This document shows positions 59,322-64,000 of a stretch of 64,000 bases of DNA, piece after piece. Source of the stretch: Gammaproteobacteria bacterium (GTDB taxonomy: Bacteria; Pseudomonadota; Gammaproteobacteria; Competibacterales; Competibacteraceae). The stretch's first letter is position 1. Each line of letters opens with the position of its first letter. Location of the stretch: the NCBI GenBank assembly GCA_024235035.1, contig JACKNE010000009.1, positions 186,001 through 250,000 on the forward strand, read 5' to 3'. A model generated the notes under the pieces. The model worked only from the letters and a program-made list of their open reading frames with translations, did not search any database and was not told where the DNA came from. Both the position numbers and the translations under genes were made by a program.

Positions 59322-60037
59322 ACAACATTGACCGTGGTTTGCCTACATCCGCCCGTCTACAACGAGGTTTGACGCTGGTTGAGATTCTCGTGTCGCTCGT
59401 CATCAGTCTGTTTTTGGTTGCTGGCGTCATTCAGTTGTTCATCGGTACCCGACAAACCTACCAGGGCCATGATGCACTATCGCGCATTCAGGAAAATGGG
59501 CGCTTTGCATTGGAGCGGATGGCGTGGGATATCCGCATGGCCGGCTATGTCAATCCGCTCACCGTTCCGCCACCACCTGCCGTTCCCGCGATCGCAGGTA
59601 ACGATGGCGCGAGCAATAACGATACGATCAACGTGCAATGGAATAATGGTGCTGCGGTTAACCAAACCTACACCATTCAATGTACTGGCGGAGCGGCTCC
59701 GCCGTGTCCGAATAGCGTTCCCGCTTCGCTGACTTTGAATATCAACGACGGCGCCGGTGCTCAACAGCTGATCGAGGGCGTCGATGCCATGCAAATTCTT
59801 TATGGGGTCTGCGCTGGGGGGGTAGTTAATCCACCCTATGTGAACGCAGGAGCGGTCGCCAACTGGAATAATGTGTGTAGCGTGCAGATCAATCTGCTTC
59901 TGGCCAGCCTCAACGATAACCTGGTGACGCAGCCGCAAACCTATTTTTACCAAGGCGCTTTCACCACCGCCACCGACCGACGCTTTCGCCAAGCGTTCTC
60001 CACCACCGTCGCCATCCGCAACCGCATATTACGTTGA
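59318..60037 (+). CDS. pilW: Type IV pilus minor pilin PilW
   Basis: 239 residues. Leader ending QRG, mature LTLVEILVSLVISLFLVAGV (Leu at +1 rather than Phe), then LSRIQENGRFALERMAWDIR and MAGY, the PilW hallmark. The C-terminal part reads VTQPQTYFYQGAFTTATDRR, as in the family. The ATG overlaps the pilV stop. Confidence 0.92.
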   Translation: MNNIDRGLPTSARLQRGLTLVEILVSLVISLFLVAGVIQLFIGTRQTYQGHDALSRIQENGRFALERMAWDIRMAGYVNPLTVPPPPAVPAIAGNDGASNNDTINVQWNNGAAVNQTYTIQCTGGAAPPCPNSVPASLTLNINDGAGAQQLIEGVDAMQILYGVCAGGVVNPPYVNAGAVANWNNVCSVQINLLLASLNDNLVTQPQTYFYQGAFTTATDRRFRQAFSTTVAIRNRILR

Positions 60038-60039
60038 GA

Positions 60040-60588
60040 ATGACCATGCTCGAACGCGCCCACATCACGACTCAATATCCTGGCGGAACCGCTCTCCAAC
60101 AAGGCTCTGCATTGATCATCGCCTTGGTTTTTCTCTTGGCGATGACCCTGATCGGAACCACGGCCATGCAGGGCACCAGCCAGCAGGAACGCATGGCAGG
60201 TAACTATTGGGATCGCAACCTGGCCTTCCAGGCGGCTGAAGCCGCCCTCATGGTCGGTCGGCAAAATGTGGATGGGATATCACCCAGTCCACCTGCTGCA
60301 ACAGATCCTTGGGATCAGGGAACAACCTGGTGGCAAACCCCTCTTCCGCCCCCGCCCTCCCTTTGCCAACCAGACGTGCAGCCATGCCCACTGACGACAA
60401 GCTACCAAGATTTAGCTAACCCACCACGCTATTTCGTGCAAAACCTGGGAGCCGCTGGAGCCACACAGGGTAGCGCCGCCGCTGGGGCTATCACGTTTAC
60501 CAAATGTCAGATCACCTCACGCGCCGATGGCGGTACGAGCAGCGCTGTGGTGATCCTGGTCGAGACCGTTGAATGTGCTCCTTTATGA
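60040..60588 (+). CDS. pilX: Type IV pilus assembly protein PilX
   Basis: 182 residues. A long leader (LERAHITTQYPGGTALQQG) precedes SALIIALVFLLAMTLIGTTA and QGTSQQERMAGNYWDRNLAF with QAAEAAL, the PilX pattern. It carries Ser instead of Phe at +1 and no Glu5, as usual for PilX. It works with PilY1 in adhesion and pilus priming. A TTG at 60034 overlapping pilW and an ATG at 60046 are alternative starts. Confidence 0.9.
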   Translation: MTMLERAHITTQYPGGTALQQGSALIIALVFLLAMTLIGTTAMQGTSQQERMAGNYWDRNLAFQAAEAALMVGRQNVDGISPSPPAATDPWDQGTTWWQTPLPPPPSLCQPDVQPCPLTTSYQDLANPPRYFVQNLGAAGATQGSAAAGAITFTKCQITSRADGGTSSAVVILVETVECAPL

Positions 60589-60661
60589 GGATGATAAGAC
60601 TACTTTGCTAATCAACCATTTCGATTTTCCAGGCACCCTTAACTTAAAGGGTAGGAGAGTA

Positions 60662-63600
60662 ATGATGGCTATATTGAAACGCTTTACATTTTTGATACTG
60701 GCGGCAATATCGATCATTGCCTCCAGCATTCATTCAGCGAACGCGGCGATTCCGATTGCGCAATCGCCGTTGTTCTTTCCGGGCACCTTGCCTCCAATCA
60801 ATATGCTGGTGGTCGGACGGGACCATACTTTGTATTACGAGGCTTATAACGACGCCTCGGATCTGAATGGCGATGGAGTATTGGATGTCGGTTACAAGCC
60901 CAATAATGTGACCTATTTCGGCTACTTCGATTCGCATAAATGCTATGCCTACAACAGCAGTGACGGGCGTTTCAATCCGGTTTCCACGGCGAGTAACAAG
61001 AAGTGCTCCGGACAATGGAGCGGTGATTTTCTGAACTATGTCACCACGGCTCGCGTCGATGCGTTGCGCAAGGTGTTATACGGTGGGCATCGTGTCGTTG
61101 ACGATGAGGATCTGACCATTCTGGAACGTTCGTATGTTCCCCAGGATGCGCATAGTTGGGGCAAAGAGTACCGGAGTATCTCACATGACGGTTACGACAT
61201 CCGGGAATACACGCCGCTGACCCTGCCCACCTCAGGCACACGACATCTATTCGCTAATACCACGTTGCTTAAGACCGGCAACAAGGAACCTTTGATGCGG
61301 GTGTTGACCAACTCCAACTATCGAATTTGGGAGTGGGTCGCGATTGAGCGCCCTGTGGCCGGAGATCAATGCCTGAATGGGGGTAGTGGACCGAATTGCG
61401 AAACCTCCGCCAGCACGGTATGGGAAATCGTGCCGAGTACGGTGCTGCAACTGACTCAGACCGTGTATAAGATCACCAGTGGTGTCGGCACCCATCCGAG
61501 CAATTCCAGCACATTCGATACCCTGGTGACGAACAATGCGATCACGGCTAATTTGTGCGGCTCGCAAGCGGTCACCACCATCAATGGCAGCGGAAACCCG
61601 TTCAGTGGGGTGAATGGCTGCAGCAACGACAACTACCTGAACATATTCACCGGACAGATCACGATCGATGAGGCGGGAACCTACACCTTTTCCGTGGATG
61701 GCGACGATGCCGTCGATCTGCAAATCGACGGTGTCCCCGTGGCTTCCTATTATGGCGGTCATGGCTCCTGTGGCTGCAATACCTATTCCGGCGCCGTCAC
61801 CTTGTCAGCAGGAACTCATACCGTGCGCTTCCGGCATGAAGAGGCCAGTGGGGGCGACAGTTACTATCTCAGATGGCAAAGGGTCCTGCCTTCTTCAGCC
61901 AGGACCGATTATACGGTTCGCATCAAGGTCTGCGATGCCAACGTTGGCGTCGAAGCCAACTGTAAGGAATACCCGAGCGGCCACTACAAACCGACCGGTT
62001 TGCTACATGACTATGGCGAAACCGATCGGATGCTCTTTGGCTTGATCACGGGCGCTTACAACAGTGGCCATAACTTGGCAGGTGGCGTACTGCGCAAGAA
62101 CATCGAGAGCTTTCAGGATGAGATCAACCCGGACACCGGGCAGCTTACCAACCTGGTGGGAATCGTTCGCACCCTGGATCGGTTGCGGATCGTGGATTTC
62201 AATATGAATCAGACCTATCAATACAACGATGGCTGGCTGGTCACCGGTCCTTTGTCCACTTCGAGTAGCCGATTCCCCGATTGGGGTAATCCGATTGGAG
62301 AAATGATGTATGAAAGCCTGCGTTATTTTTCAGGTAAGACTTCGGCGACCAGTGATTTTCTACCTTCTCTAACCAGCGGTATGGAGCGGGTGCTACTGCG
62401 CGACTATGTCGGCAATCAATACATGTACCTACCCGCTCCAGCATGGAAAGACCCCTACACCAGAGCAGACGATCCAAGACCGTATTGTTCCGCAGGGGCG
62501 CAACTGGTGATCAGCGACATCAATCCGTCCTATGATACCGACAAGGTGCCCGGCAGTTATTTCAGCACCTTCACGGGCGATATCAGCGGATTGAATGCCA
62601 CCAACGAAGCCGACGCAATCTGGGCCGCTGAGCATGGCGGTTCGAGTCAACACTTCATCGGCCAGTCAGGAACGAACTATGATGGCGCACCCAGCGTCAA
62701 GACCGTGACTGGACTGGGCAATATTCGTGGTCTGTCACCCTCGGAACCCACCAAGGAAGGCGGTTATTACTCGGCAGCCATCGCCAAGTATGCTTACGAG
62801 AATGACCTGCGCACCGATTTGCAGGGCGAACAAAAGGTGCAGAGTTTCTCGGTCGCGTTGGCCTCTCCGTTGCCAAAGATCGAGATTCCCGTGGGCAGCA
62901 ATCGAGTCACCTTGGTGCCCTTTGCCAAGTCAGTTGGCGGATGGAGCGGCCTGAGCGCTGCGCAAGGCAATTTCCAGCCCACTAACACCATCGTCGACTT
63001 TTTCGTTGAGAAGTTCGCGAACACCGATCCCCTCGGCTCGGATGCCGATGCGTCTGTCAATAGTGGACGCCCCTTCGTGAAATTCCGCATCAACTATGAA
63101 GACGTCGAGCAAGGCGCTGACCACGACATGGATGCTATCGTGGTCTATGAAGCCCGAGCGAATGCAGACAATACCCTGACGGTGGACCTGACCTCCGAAT
63201 ATGCTGCCGGCTCGATCATTCAGCACATGGGTTATGTCATCTCCGGCACAACGGCGGATGGAACCTATCTGGAAGTCAGAGACTATGATACAGGCGCTGG
63301 CAGCGATCCCTCTTATTTTCTTAATACTCCGCCTGGTTTGTTGCCCGGAGCGTGTGCGTCTTCACCTCCCGCAGCGTGTAGCAATGCGCTGCCATTGTTC
63401 GCCAGCCGTACGTTTACTCCTAGCAATACAGGAGGCGCTACGCTGCTGAAAGACCCGCTCTGGTATGCCGCCAAATACGGTTCCGATGGCAATGAAGCGC
63501 TGGCTCAGGGTGAAACTTCGCCCAACTATTTCCTAGTGACGAATGCCAGCACCCTGCAAGCGCAACTGGAAAATGCGTTCCAATCGATCATTGGCGTCAC

Positions 63601-64000
63601 CACATCGGCCTCGGCGGTGGCGACCAACTCGACTCAGTTGAACGACGGCACGGTGCTTTATCAAGCGCGCTTCAACAGTGATGACTGGACGGGTGAATTA
63701 CGGGCCTTTTCGGCGACAGCCGTCTTGAGCGGCATTGGAGCAACGCCGCCGTTGTGGGATGCGGGCACTCTCATCCCAGCACATGGGGCTAGGAACATCT
63801 TTACCGCTAATGTGGATCCAGCGGCCAACCCACGGGGCGTACCGTTCCAATGGACGACAGGTGGCCTGGATGCCACGCAGAAGACTGCCTTGAATATCGA
63901 TCCTAGCGATCCGCTGAACAATGAGGACGGTCTGGGAGAAACTCGACTCAACTGGCTACGTGGCGACGCCAGCCAGGAGCAAAAGAATAGCGGTCCGTTC
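60662..64000 (+). CDS. pilY1: PilY1-type pilus tip adhesin, partial, with PA14 domain
   Basis: 1113 codons open to the window edge; the C-terminal propeller is cut. AGGAG precedes the ATG. Signal peptide (FLILAAISIIASSIHSANAA), then LYYEAYNDASDLNGDGVLDV, FGYFDSHKCYAYNSSDGRFN and WSGDFLNYVTTARVDALRKV, the PilY1 N-terminal pattern. At about 280-407 a PA14-like domain is inserted (YTFSVDGDDAVDLQIDGVPV, SAGTHTVRFRHEEASGGDSY). The NASTLQAQLENAFQSIIGVT helix and NWLRGDASQEQKNSG just before the edge lead into the beta-propeller. I see no clear vWA domain. PA14 domains often bind sugars, so altered adhesion is likely. Confidence 0.92.
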   Translation, partial: MMAILKRFTFLILAAISIIASSIHSANAAIPIAQSPLFFPGTLPPINMLVVGRDHTLYYEAYNDASDLNGDGVLDVGYKPNNVTYFGYFDSHKCYAYNSSDGRFNPVSTASNKKCSGQWSGDFLNYVTTARVDALRKVLYGGHRVVDDEDLTILERSYVPQDAHSWGKEYRSISHDGYDIREYTPLTLPTSGTRHLFANTTLLKTGNKEPLMRVLTNSNYRIWEWVAIERPVAGDQCLNGGSGPNCETSASTVWEIVPSTVLQLTQTVYKITSGVGTHPSNSSTFDTLVTNNAITANLCGSQAVTTINGSGNPFSGVNGCSNDNYLNIFTGQITIDEAGTYTFSVDGDDAVDLQIDGVPVASYYGGHGSCGCNTYSGAVTLSAGTHTVRFRHEEASGGDSYYLRWQRVLPSSARTDYTVRIKVCDANVGVEANCKEYPSGHYKPTGLLHDYGETDRMLFGLITGAYNSGHNLAGGVLRKNIESFQDEINPDTGQLTNLVGIVRTLDRLRIVDFNMNQTYQYNDGWLVTGPLSTSSSRFPDWGNPIGEMMYESLRYFSGKTSATSDFLPSLTSGMERVLLRDYVGNQYMYLPAPAWKDPYTRADDPRPYCSAGAQLVISDINPSYDTDKVPGSYFSTFTGDISGLNATNEADAIWAAEHGGSSQHFIGQSGTNYDGAPSVKTVTGLGNIRGLSPSEPTKEGGYYSAAIAKYAYENDLRTDLQGEQKVQSFSVALASPLPKIEIPVGSNRVTLVPFAKSVGGWSGLSAAQGNFQPTNTIVDFFVEKFANTDPLGSDADASVNSGRPFVKFRINYEDVEQGADHDMDAIVVYEARANADNTLTVDLTSEYAAGSIIQHMGYVISGTTADGTYLEVRDYDTGAGSDPSYFLNTPPGLLPGACASSPPAACSNALPLFASRTFTPSNTGGATLLKDPLWYAAKYGSDGNEALAQGETSPNYFLVTNASTLQAQLENAFQSIIGVTTSASAVATNSTQLNDGTVLYQARFNSDDWTGELRAFSATAVLSGIGATPPLWDAGTLIPAHGARNIFTANVDPAANPRGVPFQWTTGGLDATQKTALNIDPSDPLNNEDGLGETRLNWLRGDASQEQKNSGPF

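Noticed and set aside
60662..64000. Possible frameshift in pilY1, as alternative frames of 100-170 codons lie opposite it
   Set aside because: I followed the main frame at several points up to the window edge; it stays open and keeps PilY1 motifs, so the other frames are chance.

Overview
The window looks like a chromosomal segment of a GC-rich gammaproteobacterium. It carries a type II secretion block, a type IV pilus minor-pilin block, pilT, fimV directly after leuCDB-asd, hemA-prfA, metXW and a three-gene (split-alpha) transhydrogenase. The gene set and the style of the intergenic repeats would fit an uncultured lineage such as Competibacteraceae. That placement is inference; nothing in the sequence proves the genus.

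Layout. 1-3.75 kb (minus): a kinase-like/WD40 protein whose stop overlaps the start of a heme-oxygenase-like gene that leaves the window. 4.0-9.1 kb: an RND efflux pump (adaptor plus transporter) divergent from a TetR/AcrR-type repressor, with an AcrR-like palindromic operator between them. 9.2-10.6 kb: an M16 zinc protease. 10.7-21.1 kb: a roughly 10.3-kb integrated mobile element in a tRNA-Arg(CCG) gene, bounded by a 112/113-bp direct repeat. 21.2-25.4 kb: pilT, then yggS, an exported protein, proC, yggT and yggU. 25.6-27.4 kb: metX-metW. 27.5-33.3 kb: gspGHIJKLMN. 33.4-34.6 kb: an MltD-like transglycosylase. 34.8-41.7 kb (minus): leuC-leuD-leuB-asd-fimV. 41.8-47.8 kb: an orphan yejE, a dienoyl-CoA-reductase-like SDR, an FAD oxidoreductase, an Ala/Lys/Pro-rich protein ending in a carbohydrate-binding-like domain, a RibD-C reductase and a hotdog thioesterase. 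47.9-53.3 kb: hemA-prfA, a TPR lipoprotein and a GT9 glycosyltransferase. 53.4-56.2 kb: pntAA-pntAB-pntB. 56.6-58.2 kb: an HNH nuclease and an unknown protein. 58.3-64 kb: fimT/U-pilV-pilW-pilX-pilY1, with pilY1 cut by the window edge.

The mobile element is the accessory part. It has a lambda-like control region: a CI-like repressor and a YdaS/Cro-like gene in divergent orientation, with five copies of a repressor-type operator around them. Rightward lie an AlpA/Xis-like protein and a tyrosine integrase. Leftward runs a long transcript with DnaT-like and P-like replication proteins, a lytic transglycosylase, two small membrane proteins and two large paralogous proteins. No capsid, portal, terminase or packaging ATPase is recognisable. 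The two large proteins combine Ig/FN3-like beta domains with a C-terminal HU/IHF-like fold whose DNA-binding arm is shortened or missing. They are the best candidates in this window for something undescribed. The element ends carry two Excalibur-domain proteins, one fused to a thermonuclease.

Elsewhere the points most worth attention are the kinase with Asn in place of the catalytic Asp, coupled to a heme oxygenase; the unusual gspK start beside a repeat; acidic Pro-rich insertions in both GspI and GspK; and a PA14 domain inside PilY1.
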